From Tubulanus polymorphus (taxonomy: Eukaryota; Nemertea; Palaeonemertea; Tubulaniformes; Tubulanidae), in NCBI RefSeq assembly GCF_964204645.1, contig NC_134030.1, forward strand, positions 1,711,855 to 1,775,854: a stretch of 64,000 nucleotides of DNA. The letters are read 5' to 3'. Numbering within the stretch: position 1 is the stretch's first letter; each line of letters opens with the position of its first letter. A program made the translations under genes and the position numbers. The notes beneath the pieces are model-generated. The model had not been told where the DNA came from. It worked only from the letters and a program-made list of their open reading frames with translations, and did not search any database. Of the stretch, positions 10,260 through 20,194 are shown one piece after another.

Positions 10260-10620
10260 AAAATATATCATATATCGAGCCAGTCAAACAGTTCAGTACT
10301 TTCTAACAACTATTCTTAATCATGAATAAATTAGCATGGAAACAGTAAATTTGTACTAACAGTAGGATACGGGCTTGATGTTGAGGGCCCGCACCCCACG
10401 TTTTTTTCACTGCTTTCGGCATTATCTAGAAAAATAAGTAAAACTATAAAATCATTTGAAAATAAATTATATATCAGATTGTCAAACGGTTCAATACTTT
10501 CATGGTATTAATAAATTAGCATGGACGCAGTAAATTTGTACTAGCACCATCGTTTGTACTGGACGTGAGGGTGCCCTCGCTCATTGAAATTCCCTTTTGT
10601 TTACCATGAGGTAACATTTC
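10260..10620 (-). pseudogene. further MPKA microexon copies (ATG 10422 and relative near 10565)
   Basis: The same exon and spacer as at 9437-9800 recur a third time. The 10422 copy has the one-base shift shared with 7465 and 9609. The second copy is cut off after GTGCCCTCGC, where unrelated sequence begins. Confidence 0.65.
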
Positions 10621-10729
10621 AGATGGAGCCACTTTGACTATAATAAACGGTTGTAGTTCTACAGTTCACTGCTTCAGGTTTTCTATTGCAATATGTCACT
10701 ATTGAACAAGAAACAAGAAATCAATCGAA

Positions 10730-11028
10730 GTTTGTCCGAACTGGTTTTTCAGTTTTTCTCCACTCGTCTATAACGGGCTATCAATCAATATGGTCGAATG
10801 TGCAGAATGTTCCAGCTGATAAAAACTGGGTTCCAAAATAATCAGCCCTTTGCATGTGATGATGCGAACGATCTGCCTGGGTGCACCCTGGTATAGATTT
10901 GACGATGCAGTAATGTATGACGGACATTACCTGTCAGTAGCAGAAGCAGGGTTTAATATTCTATATATATAAATTTCGGTTTCAAGCTCAAGAATGATGA
11001 CTTCAAACAGGCGTTTACGATAACTTAC
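10730..11028 (-). repeat. intron homologous to + 24621-24932
   Basis: About 300 bp, from the donor GTAAGTTATCGTAAACGCCT inward, matches the + strand intron after the polyglutamine exon and then diverges at CTTCGATTGATTTC. It shows that the minus locus once had the same intron at this place. Confidence 0.8.
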
Positions 11029-11158
11029 TTCAATTCCGGACATGGAAATGTTAAAACGTCGTTTTTGTTGTTGTTGTTGTTTTTCAGTTCTTATTGCATA
11101 CGGGCTTGATGTACTTGGACACGCGCCCCGTGTTTTTTTTCATTGCTTTAGGCATAAT
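11029..11158 (-). pseudogene. fused exon 1c + polyQ exon copy
   Basis: ATG at 11155 gives MPKAMKK; after a frameshift the text reads SPYAIRTEKQQQQQKRRF and NISMSGIE, ending at GTAAGT. In the + gene the MPKA and polyQ exons are separated by a 1165-bp intron (23372-24536) that is absent here. The initial ATG frame hits a stop, so a one-base change breaks the copy. Confidence 0.65.
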
Positions 11159-11226
11159 CTAGAAAAACAAGTAAAAATATTTAATCATTTGAAAATATAT
11201 CAGTCGGTCTTATTCTGGTTCAGTGA

Positions 11227-11372
11227 ACTAATTCTCTATATGGTGCATGTAGGGGTCCAGGGACACCACATCCACTAATTCTCTATATGGCGCATGTAGG
11301 GGTCCAGGGACACCACATCCACTAATTCTCTATATGGTGCATGTAGGGGTCCAGGGACACCACATCCACTTA
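11227..11372 (-). repeat. 47-bp minisatellite, about 3 copies
   Basis: Same unit as 5927-6873, again directly upstream (minus sense) of an MPKA exon copy. Confidence 0.95.
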
Positions 11373-11562
11373 GTTGTTGGGCCCGGGCGCTTTCACCCTT
11401 CTTGCTGAAAATCAACTGATATCCTGAATTCTGACTAATTACAGATTGAAAACTGTGATTCACAAGTGCATAATCAATTATTTCAATCCAAATAAGATTT
11501 TCTTAGCTACAGTTTAAATCATCTTAGTTTAATGAAATATGAAAACAAATAAAGATTCTTAC

Positions 11563-11795
11563 CTCCGTCAGATCTCCTTAAACACCCGCCCACGGACTCT
11601 TTCTGACCATCTTTTGGCACCCGGGGGCGGCTGTCTGACAGGCCGCTGCTGAGGCGAATTTTTTTGGGCGTGGGGGAGGGGCAGCAGCGGGCGACAAAGG
11701 ATTAACCGGTGGTGGTAATATCCTATCGGGAACCAAGTTTCTTTTAAACTCCCTCACCAAATCACCAAATGGGCAGTCGTCTAAAATGTTGATCA
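11563..11795 (-). pseudogene. exon 8 copy (NILDDCPFGDL) with frameshift
   Basis: Acceptor TTTTACAG and donor GTAAGAATC bound a 233-nt copy of + exon 8. It starts INILDDCPFGDLVREFKRNL and reads into the proline/alanine-rich part, then an A7 run (T7 on +, near 11660) adds one base. Reading continues in the wrong frame to a stop. A one-base loss near the end restores the original frame for the DLTE codons, so total length still fits the splice phase. Either the exon is dead or the A7 run is a sequencing error; a second independent indel favours decay. Confidence 0.75.
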
Positions 11796-12165
11796 CTGTA
11801 AAATAAAAATAGAGAGAAATATTACAAATTATTTTTATTCAGCAGTTAAATTGTACAATTATTCGTTATCTATGATTTCCTGATGAGATTTACTGTTTGA
11901 GCATCCAGAGATTCCAAACTTTGTCGTTTAACCAATAATTGGTTTAACGATATCACACGGCACCTGCTGAACTCTTTGTTACGTGTATCAGTCTTATATA
12001 TGTATTTATTACTTATATTTGTGTAAGGATTGTGTGACGTGACAGTGAATAATTAGCATAATTAATGCAAACTGGATTTCGTCTACGGACGGATGAAAAG
12101 TGAACGCAATAACTATAGTCACAAGTGAGATAAAAGAAATTAATTAGTTTGAACTTGAAATAGAT

Positions 12166-12195
12166 ATAGCTGTCGTGCTGGATTGGTGAAAAAAC
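12166..12195 (-). pseudogene. exon 4 copy with lost donor
   Basis: After acceptor TTTTTACAG the minus strand reads VFSPIQHD, matching + exon 4 (DLSPIQHVD, 25439-25465). The donor GTAAGA of the + copy is replaced by AGCTAT, so normal splicing is unlikely. Confidence 0.6.
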
Positions 12196-12416
12196 CTGTA
12201 AAAATAAAATAAAACAAATTATTAGATGGATATTCATGAATGGAAATGACAACTGTAGAGATAGCATCATTGATATATTACTTCTACGATGATGAGACTT
12301 AATCGAATTTGAATTTATTCCTAATTCGCATAATTTATGCATAACAGCTACTACCCTCTATTTTCAAATTACAAATTGAAATAAGCCTGATTTATTAGAA
12401 AATAGTTATCATTTAC

Positions 12417-12485
12417 CGGCGTAGAAACACCACTGGGTGGCGTTGTGGGTAAAAACTCAATTCCAGAAATGGAAACATCAAAAGG

Positions 12486-12519
<34 letters not shown>

Positions 12520-12589
12520 GTTCTAGTAGCGTAAGGGCTTGACGTTGAGGGCCCGCGCCCCGGGGTTTTCTTAGAGCTTTTGGCATTAT
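12417..12589 (-). pseudogene. fused exons 1c + polyQ + FLPTTPPSG (two introns absent)
   Basis: One continuous 173-nt exon starts after TTTTTCTAG with ATG at 12586, contains STSSPYATRTQ and a run of ten or more CAA codons, then PFDVSISGIE and FLPTTPPSGVSTP, and ends at GTAAATG. In the + gene these are three exons separated by 1165-bp and 409-bp introns. Both joins fall exactly at the + splice points. The ATG frame shifts by one base before GPSTSS, although a frame starting in an upstream exon (DNAKSSKK...) would be open throughout. Confidence 0.7.
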
Positions 12590-12659
12590 CTAGAAAAACA
12601 AGTAAAAATATTAAATCATTTGAAAATATATCAGTCAGTCTTATTCTGGTTCAGTGAAC

Positions 12660-13177
12660 TAATTCTTTATATGGTGCATGTAGGGGTCCAGGGACACCAC
12701 ATCCACTAATTCTCTATATGGTGCATGTAGGGGTCCAGGGACACCACATCCACTAATTCTCTATATGGTGCATGTAGGGGTCCAGGGACACCACATCCAC
12801 TAATTCTCTATATGGTGCGTGTAGGGGTCCAGGGACACCACATCCACTAATTCTCTATATGGTGCATGTAGGGGTCCAGGGACACGACATCCACTAATTC
12901 TCTATATGGTGCATGTAGGGGTCCAGGGACACCACATCCACTAATTCTCTATATGGTGCATGTAGGGGTCCAGGGACACCACATCTACTAATTCTCTATA
13001 CGATGCATGTAGGGGTCCAGGGACACCACATCCACTAATTCTCTATATGGTGCATGTAGGGGTCCAGGGACACCACATCCACTAATTCTCTATATGGTGC
13101 ATGTAGGGGTCCAGGGACACCACATCCACTAATTCTCTATATGGTGCATGTAGGGGTCCAGGGACACCACATCCACT
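12660..13177 (-). repeat. 47-bp minisatellite, about 11 copies
   Basis: Same unit as 5927-6873. It lies between the putative noncoding first exon (13423-13515) and the fused exon at 12417-12589, mirroring the + strand order. Confidence 0.95.
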
Positions 13178-13422
13178 TAGTTGTTGGGCCCGGGCGCTTT
13201 CACCCTTCTTGCTGAAAATCAACTGATATCCTGAATTCTGACTAATTACAGATTGAAAACTGTGATTCACAAGTGCAATAATCAATGATTTCAATCCAAA
13301 TAAGATTTTCTTAGCTACAGTTTAATCATTACCAAGTGGAGCTAGGAGCTGATCTAATGTGTTTTTCATCAGCTAATCATTCATATTTAGGCCTCTATCT
13401 AATACATCTGTATGATACTTAC

Positions 13423-13515
13423 GATGATTTTAAACGAATCTGACTGTCCAATACGACGTCTGTGAAACGAATGATTCGATCAGCTGACCGCTGGTCACTG
13501 TTCAGTAGTGTTCGC
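13423..13515 (-). other. copy of the untranslated first exon
   Basis: The minus-strand sequence around CAGCTGATCGAATCATTCG and TTTCACAGACG ends at ATC|GTAAGTATC. It matches the + strand segment 19500-19563, which also ends at GTAAGTAT. It has no usable ATG, since the + ATGACC is GTGACC here. Its position, upstream of the 47-bp array and the MPKA exon in both loci, suggests a 5' UTR exon. Confidence 0.5.
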
Positions 13516-13741
13516 TATAAAAGAGAAAACATATTCATACAATGACAACCAATTCATATATATAGGAGTATAATATAATGATGATAATAGAAAAACTATC
13601 AGATTAAGAAATAAAGAATATCATAATATCAAATAAATTGAAAATCCATCATATATCGTGCCACAGTTCAGTACTTTCCTTACAACTATCCTTAATCATG
13701 GTATGAATCAATTAGCATGAAAGCAGTAAATTTGTACTTAC

Positions 13742-14107
13742 AGCAGCATACGGGCTTGACGTTGAGGGGCCCGCGCCCCGTGTTTTTTTCATAGCTTTTG
13801 GCATAATTCGTAATGTGGATGGGCTGGTGTCCCATGTTTTTTGTTTGCTTTTAGCATACTTGAATGGTTAATGCTTAACATCTCTCCCAGATTGTATTGG
13901 CTTGAAACCTGCCTTATTGGTATCTAGAAAAATATGTATAACTATTTAATCATTTGAAAATACATTTTATAATTAGTCAGTCATACAGTTCAGTACTTTC
14001 TTACACTTATTCTTAAGCATAGTATGAATAAATTAGCATGAAAAGAGTAAATTTGTAGTTACCAGCATACGGGCCGGCGCCCCACATTTTTTCATGGCTT
14101 TTGGCAT
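13742..14107 (-). pseudogene. MPKA microexon cluster 4 (four copies)
   Basis: Copies start at 13804, 13857, about 13928 and 14107. The first is intact (63 nt, MPKAMKKTRGAGPSTSSPY then AA, donor GTAAGT). The 13857 copy is truncated, the 13928 copy reads NKAGFKPIQSGRDVK, and the 14107 copy has lost the central part of the exon. These lie upstream of the putative minus-strand first exon, so the array is not simply ordered as one gene. Confidence 0.6.
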
Positions 14108-14119
14108 TGTTTTCTTTGT

Positions 14120-14320
14120 TTGTGGCAGCAACTATGGGTCGGTCTGTCTTGAGTTTGTTGGTTGTTGCAGCAGCTATGGGTCTGTCTTGAGTTTGTTGAT
14201 TGTTGCAGCAGCTGGGTCAGTCTTGAGTTTGTTGGTTGTTTCAGCAGCTATGGGTCAGTCTTGAGTTTGTTGGTTGTTTCAGCAGCAGCAGCTATGGGTC
14301 AGTCTTGAGTTTGTTGGTTG
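14120..14320. repeat. about 40-bp repeat, 5 imperfect copies
   Basis: Units contain CAGCAGCTATGGGTCAGTCT and TGAGTTTGTTGGTTGTT. Unit length varies slightly. Confidence 0.85.
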
Positions 14321-14756
14321 TCTTGATTTTTTTCTTCAGGAATTCAAGAACAAAGTAGTCGCATGTAGGTAGACACATTCATGAATCACTCAGTGTCTTC
14401 CTGTCCCACCATAACTTCCTTGATCCTCATTACTCGGATTTATTCTCTGAACCACTTTTCCATGTTTGTTGTGGTTTGTTTGTTTTGATTTGCTGGTGGT
14501 TTAAGCATGCATGTAGAGGGAGCTCTATCAATCCAGGAATAGTCAGCTCACAAGCAGCCCCTGCCCCAAAAGGTTTAGACATATTTTCAAAAGCTCTTGT
14601 TCTGTAGAACCGAGAGCGGAGCTCTGACTTGTTCCCCTCACTGCTGAGGTCTACTTTCTCTGATTCGCTGATTGGCTTCTCTTTGGTACATTTTAGATGA
14701 TCAAAAACTAGAAACTGTCATGCGTTTATTCATTTTGGTATGTTAAAATTCTTTTA

Positions 14757-15127
14757 CAGTAAAGGCATATTAGGCACATCAAAACAAATCCGGAATTGTC
14801 CCCGAACGAAGTGGCTCCCTCCACTCTCCATCAGTATGCCGGGCCACCACCTCTACCTCTCGGGCCACTCGATCCCTCGCCAGCTTTTTGGGCGAGTGAA
14901 CGAGTGACCGCCCGAGATACGGATGGAGGAGCAGGACCCGCACCTGCCCCAGCCCCACCACCATCCCTCCTCGGCCTCTTCCTATTAATTCTTACCCCTT
15001 CCTCCTGATTGCCTTGATCAGCTGCGCCATCCGCAGTGGCAACTCTTGCCTCCCCTCCCTGAGGAGCCACGACGACCGCAACTTTTCTTTTCCTTTTCGT
15101 GCGAGTTTTTTTTGGCGGTGGTCGTGT
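14757..15127 (-). pseudogene. last-exon copy with frameshift
   Basis: After acceptor CTCTTTACAG (exon start 15127) the minus strand reads TRPPPKKTRTKRKRKVAVVV and on through the Gly/Ala/Pro-rich segment to VSRAVTRSLAQK. One extra C in CGCCCAAAAAGC then shifts the frame. The remaining homology (ARDRVAREVEVVARHTDG...SGTIPDL) continues in another frame, 14964-14779, and ends prematurely in TTTGA. The upstream basic segment is almost identical to + exon 9. Confidence 0.8.
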
Positions 15128-15419
15128 CTGTAAAGAGAAAAAAATGAACAATAAGTATTTAGTATAATACACCTATGTGCGTATAATACACCTATGTGAG
15201 TCCTTCGCTATTAAACACATAGAACTGTGGAACTGGATCCCGAGGCTAATCTAAATGCGCGCAACTGAGTCCAAGTGCAACTAAAGCACACAACTGCGGA
15301 TCAGATAAATCATTGGTAGATTCACTTGTAAAATATCTCGCTAAGAACAAACTAAAAACTGTAGAATGTTGTTGAAACTGTTGTGTGTTATTCATTTGGG
15401 TATATGTTATATTTGAATT

Positions 15420-15808
15420 TTTTTCAGTGAAGGCATATTAGGCGCACATGAACGTCTCATGCGTTCAAGGCATATCCCTTCACTGAAAGAATATTCTTTA
15501 GATCAGTTAACAAATCCGGAATTGTCCCCGAACGAAGTGGCACCCTCCACTCTCCATCAGTATGCCGGGCCACCACCTCTACCTCTCGGGCCACTCGATC
15601 ACTCGCCAGCTTTTTGACGAGTGACCGCCCAAGTTACGGATGGAGGAGCAGGAGGAGCAGGACCCGCACCATCTCCAGCCCCACCACCATCCCTCCTCGG
15701 CCGCTTCCTATTTATCACCTCCCCTTCCTCCCGATTACCTTCGTCAGCCGCACCATCCGCCGGGACCACTCTTGCTCCTCCTCCCTGCGGAGCCACGACG
15801 ACCGCAAC
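15420..15808 (-). pseudogene. second last-exon copy, 5' truncated and frameshifted
   Basis: Homology to + exon 9 starts at GTTGCGGTCGTCGTGG (15808) and lacks the KKTRTKRKRK start and its acceptor. An 8-bp deletion after VTR gives a frameshift and early stop. Further on, the tail RSGTIPDLLTDLKNILSVKG and the palindromic hairpin are present. The overlapping + strand frames (15614-16050) are shadows of this GC-rich segment. Confidence 0.8.
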
Positions 15809-15899
15809 TGGTACTTTTCGGTTTCTCTTGGTTTCCCACCATCTTTCAAAAGAGAACTATCAATATATCATTAGCTACAAGGAAACTTTTCAGAAACTT

Positions 15900-16600
15900 T
15901 TTCAGGTCATTCTTTCTTGTATTATTAGCATTTGATTCTCTATATATCGTCAGAACATGGACTCAGAGTGTTTCTTTAATGGTTAAGAATGTCTCTTTAA
16001 CCAACATCCCCCTAGCCTGCTTCCTACATATCCCTTCCCTTTCCTCCTGATTACCTTTGATCCCCACTGCCTAGCAGCTAACAGCTGCTGCTATTTTATC
16101 TGGTTCACATGTTTTGCAGATAGTGTCTGTTATGCTATAGTTGTTCTTTTAATCGTTTAACTTCTTCATCTGAAATTTCATTATTCTAATTTCAGTTTCA
16201 CGCAGGAAATGGTTCATGAAAATCTGCATTGAGACTGGGACGAAATGTGCATTGAGACAGATGAAATCTGCATGAACAGAGATATACTTTAAGATCCCCA
16301 TTTTATCCATCGGAGTGAATGTACATCCACTACTCACAGGTAGCAAACCTACAAACGCTAAACACTCATCCCTGGGCCCTGATTCAAAATAAAAAAAAAA
16401 GATTAAATTAAGAATTAACATTTTTATGAATCAGTGATCAGTTTCATAAAATAATTCCTAAATTAATTTTAGGGGTTTATTATTTCAGATTGAAATGAAT
16501 TCTTCATGTTTATGCAATTCTCATTATCTTTCATTGCAGCATTTATATATTCAATTTTAATCATACATGTGAAATATATAATGTATTTTCAGGGAAACGT
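15900..16600. other. noncoding stretch
   Basis: I see nothing supported here. The 90-residue minus frame at 16149-16421 has no splice context or recognisable motif. Confidence 0.45.
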
Positions 16601-16604
16601 AAAC

Positions 16605-16692
16605 AAGAAAGGAAGGGAAGAAAGAGAAAGGAAGGGAAGAAAGAGAAGGGAAGGGAAGAAAGAGAAGGGAAGAAAGAGAAGGGAAGAAAGAG
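16605..16692. repeat. 88-nt uninterrupted purine tract
   Basis: Only A and G occur, in repeats of GGAAGGGAAGAAAGAGAA. An acceptor-like TATTTTCAG precedes it, so it could be the start of a Lys/Arg/Glu-rich exon in one frame, but the run alone explains the open frames. Confidence 0.8.
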
Positions 16693-17407
16693 TTGGATGA
16701 TTAATGCGCACTTATTCTCCATTCCGAATTCCTGTATTCGACTCTAGGTGATCATCATACGAACGAGATATAGAAAAAAAACATTACTGAAGTCATCTCT
16801 ATTTTTTAGTCTCAATTTGTATTTCTAATTCAATTTACTAAGTGTGTAAGTCATAATTTGGATAAGTCGTCACATTATTGAAGTCATCTCTATTTTGAAG
16901 TCTCAATTAGTATTCAGTTTACTTCAGATAACGTAATTTGGTTTAATCACAAGTCGTCAACATTGGTTTAATCACAAGTCGTCAACATTATAATCAATGT
17001 AACTACAGTGACTACATTATTGTCCTTTCATTGAGAAATTTATGTTAATTTTTGATTTCTGGGATAAATCAAAATTCAAATGTTATCATTTTTTGTATCA
17101 AAAATTGTAAAAAATTGAATAATTTGTGTGCTATTGAAACATTCAGTTATGGGGAGTTTTTAGCTCAGAAAACTTTGAGCCTGTTTATACAAGTGTTGTA
17201 ACAAGTGTTGAACAATTCAAAGATCATGTTTTTTATACTTTGTCATGCAAGAAAGAAAAAATTTTTTCTAGTATATTGATGTTTCCAAAAAAACATATGA
17301 TTCAACTTTAAAAGGCCAACAAGCCTTCTAATAAAACTAGTTTGTCATATATATATATATTACTTGGTCATTGTCAAGTTTTTTAAAAAATATTTTGGTT
17401 TTCTCAG

Positions 17408-17536
17408 CTTTCTCTGGTGGAAATTTCTTCGTGGAATTCCTCTTCTATACAAGTTCCTCCTCAGACTGTTTTAATGCGAGAGTTTATAACAACCGGATCC
17501 TCAGAAAATGGTCGGAGTGCCAAGTCTTCGATTTAA
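17408..17536 (+). CDS. possible terminal coding exon
   Basis: An acceptor, GGTTTTCTCAG, precedes a 42-codon frame beginning LSLVEISSWNSSSIQVPPQT and ending GRSAKSSI before TAA (17534-17536). A second frame across the same DNA is open to 17655 (ends CAIEPR). Composition is less AT-rich than the surroundings. No upstream exon can be matched with confidence. Confidence 0.2.
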   Translation, partial: LSLVEISSWNSSSIQVPPQTVLMREFITTGSSENGRSAKSSI

Positions 17537-17879
17537 GATCACCAGTCTTATCTGAGACCATAAGTTCACTAGCAAGTTTCACTAGCGATTCCAACAGCTA
17601 TAGGATGGAACAGTATTATTATATAGGTCACCACTGTGCAATTGAGCCCAGATAATCAGAAAAAGATAAAAGTGAAGATATGTGATGGGATTCATTGAAA
17701 ATTTTGCATATATAATTAATTCATTGAACTACTTAATTTGTATGACTTATTTTTTGGGAATTTTCGAATTTGTCATCAATAACTAGTATATATTTCTTTT
17801 CAAGTTGTGAGCGATCTAGTTCTCTGTCGACCCATTGAAAATGAATCGACTCTGAACTGTAGAACTGAACCCAGGGAGC

Positions 17880-18080
17880 TGAATCTCGCGTGCCACAGCA
17901 AGATACAGAGCTCTTCAATGTCTTAACCGTCAGGTGCTGCCCCTAAACAAATCAATAGCGGTAAATCTGTGAACTAACTTATAGCTCGCTTGCCAGAGTA
18001 GAATCATAGCGAGCTGTCTAAAATCTTGAACCGTCTAGTGCTGCCCCTTAATCGATATGTATCGGAAAAATGAATTTATT
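17880..18080. repeat. dispersed repeat, related to 860-985
   Basis: TGCCACAG, AAACAAATCAATAGCGGTAA and ATCTGTGAACTAAC recur here and at 860-985. The unit appears about twice locally. Shorter matches (TTGCCACAGTAAGAC) occur near 977, 26543, 32524 and 56748. Confidence 0.65.
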
Positions 18081-18443
18081 ACTCGCATGCCACAGTAGTT
18101 GAGTAGTTGGAACATCATGATAGACTCGTTTTTCTGTGCAGCTATAACGGGAACTATTTCAGATCTGATAATGAATATAAACTCAGTCACAGTTCGATAA
18201 CAAACGCCGCTGGGTGAAATTGATGTAAACAAATAATCCTGTTGAAATTGAATTTAGTTTAAGATATATTTTCGTGGTAGTTTTTATTTCCAAGCTGTTT
18301 ACGTTCACTTCAAATGATGAAACGATGAAACCATATTAAATACATCCCTGTTCTAGTGGGGATTTTGAGTTTTGGTCCTTTCCGTATCTTCTAGAAACAT
18401 CAAGTAGAAAGGCATTAACTGAACCCTATGTCTTTAACTTCAG

Positions 18444-18676
18444 GAGTCTATGGAGTTTTCGGATGCCTCTTTTCCTCACTTCTTGCATTCGTCACTATTA
18501 GAAATCCGGACAAACTGAATTCAGTTCGACGAGGCCGAAGAACAGAAGACCAAAGAGTGATCTGCACTAGCCGCAGGGTTCGTGTTGGCTTGGATCGGTG
18601 GGAGGCAATCAAACCCCGACACGTGAAGATGTATCCTCAAAAATGGATACCGGAACGCTTCTCTGGTTTACGATGA
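18444..18676 (+). CDS. possible exon encoding a basic ORF
   Basis: After an acceptor-like TTAACTTCAG, one frame is open for about 77 codons and contains RRGRRTEDQRVICTSRRVR and RWEAIKPRHVKMYPQKW before TGA. A nearby ATG lies upstream of the acceptor (18428). No domain is recognised. The sequence passes directly into a SINE-like or MITE-like segment, so it may be part of a mobile element. Confidence 0.2.
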
Positions 18677-18689
18677 TTAGTCTGCAGGG

Positions 18690-19210
18690 ATAACTCTTTG
18701 GCGGGGCGTGATCGCGTGAATAGCCCAAACTAAACCTTCAGAGTTCACTGTACTACAGCATACAACATCTGATAACTTGCATAATAAAGCGCGGCGTGCA
18801 TGAAAAGAATTGTATAAATGCGGGCAAGATTCCGTGCCCTGGCAATCGAACGCCGGAGTGGAGGTATTCCATACACTGGTAGGTGAGTCGGAGCATAGAC
18901 TGGTTGCTTGTCCCATAGAGACCGGTAACCAGTCTAGCCACCTCACGATCAGTCTACATTGAAAAACCATTACTGAAATATGGTTGACGGAAATATTCAT
19001 TTCATATCAGATTCTGAAATATTTTCTCGTATTGACTACAAAATTTTTATTATCTTTATAAGATAAATCTGCCAAAGCTCAACAATTTGAATTAGTGAAA
19101 ACCGATGTGCGAAGTCGTCAATTCAGTAGCCCGATAGAGCCCGGTAACCAGTCTAACTGTCAATGTTCATTGCGCGGGAATGAACGGGCAACCAGTCTAC
19201 GATGAAAAAT
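18690..19210. mobile_element. MITE/SINE-like patch with CCAGTCTA motifs
   Basis: GGTAACCAGTCTA and GGCAACCAGTCTA, with their complements (TAGACTGGTTGC), occur four times in inverted and direct order. The minus strand near 18850 has a B-box-like GCGTTCGATTGCC. The overlapping minus frames at 18677-19000 are not accepted as genes. Confidence 0.35.
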
Positions 19211-19499
19211 CATTTCTGAAAAATTATGAACGGAGATATTCATTTTACTTTGAATTTTGAATTATCTTATAAAACTGACAGCCATATTAACCAAAGTATT
19301 AATAGTAAATCTGATAAAATCTAATACCGGTTTTAGAATAGGTGAAAACTGATTTATGTGATGCCGTCGGTTCAGAAGACTGATCCGTAGAATCGTTCGC
19401 CACTTTCTTCCGGTGCACTTACTTCCGCGTTTGTGATTTGCATACAAGTAGTTTGAATGTTAAATGTATTAAGCCGCGTGTTGATTGGTTGAGGTCAGT

Positions 19500-19563
19500 G
19501 CGGTTTACTGAACGATGACCAGCTGTCAGCTGATCGAATCATTCGTTTCACAGACATTACGAC
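19500..19563 (+). other. putative untranslated first exon of the + gene
   Basis: The segment ends GACATTACGAC|GTAAGTATAT and matches the minus-strand segment 13515-13423, which lies in the same position relative to the 47-bp array and the MPKA exon. A short frame from ATGACC (about 19515) would join exon 2 in a phase that hits a stop, so translation more likely starts at 23309. The 5' limit is unknown; no clear TATA box is seen. Confidence 0.45.
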
Positions 19564-19569
19564 GTAAGT

Positions 19570-20190
19570 ATATTTTACATCTTTGATCAAAAATTGTAGT
19601 GTAAAAAAACTCAAAACTAAGGCCTCTATAAATGATCGATTGACTTTAAATGATTACTTTAGCACAGCTCTTGTAGACAATGATTAGGTGTCATAGTAGT
19701 TTAGCTCGAAAGTGCACATATAAGGTTAATTTTCATCCCTTATTTAGAGACCGAGGTATTGAGCGTCCATTTCAGCCCTTAAAACATCATCAACCTACCT
19801 CAAACTGACTGTTTTTAAATCCAGCAATAGTTACCTAACTATTGACTCATCATGGATTCGATTCAAAAACAATTTTTGATGATCATAGTGATTCGAAACG
19901 TTTGAATTTTTGAAAAACACGAATGCTAAACGACGGATCCGGACTTCGATAGCGGCCCAATGGCAGAGTTGATTTTCTTATTTGGAATTTGAAGATATAA
20001 ATCACTGAAATCAATTGGTTTTCTCAACCAAAATTAAAATTAAGAAGAATTTAGGATGGAGATGTTTGATTTTCATTTTGTCTAAAATGCCGACTTAAAA
20101 ATTAATTCAATTGAATCAAATTAATGAATTCATCATTTCACGATATTATAGATAATCAAAATGTGAATATGAAATCACCTTTTCAATCGC
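19570..20190. other. intron-1 sequence without features
   Basis: Unique AT-rich sequence between the putative first exon and the minisatellite. I see nothing else in it. Confidence 0.5.
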
Positions 20191-20194
20191 TGTT

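Noticed and set aside
15614-16050. + strand Pro/Ser-rich ORFs
   Set aside because: Antisense shadows of the GC-rich last-exon copy on the minus strand.
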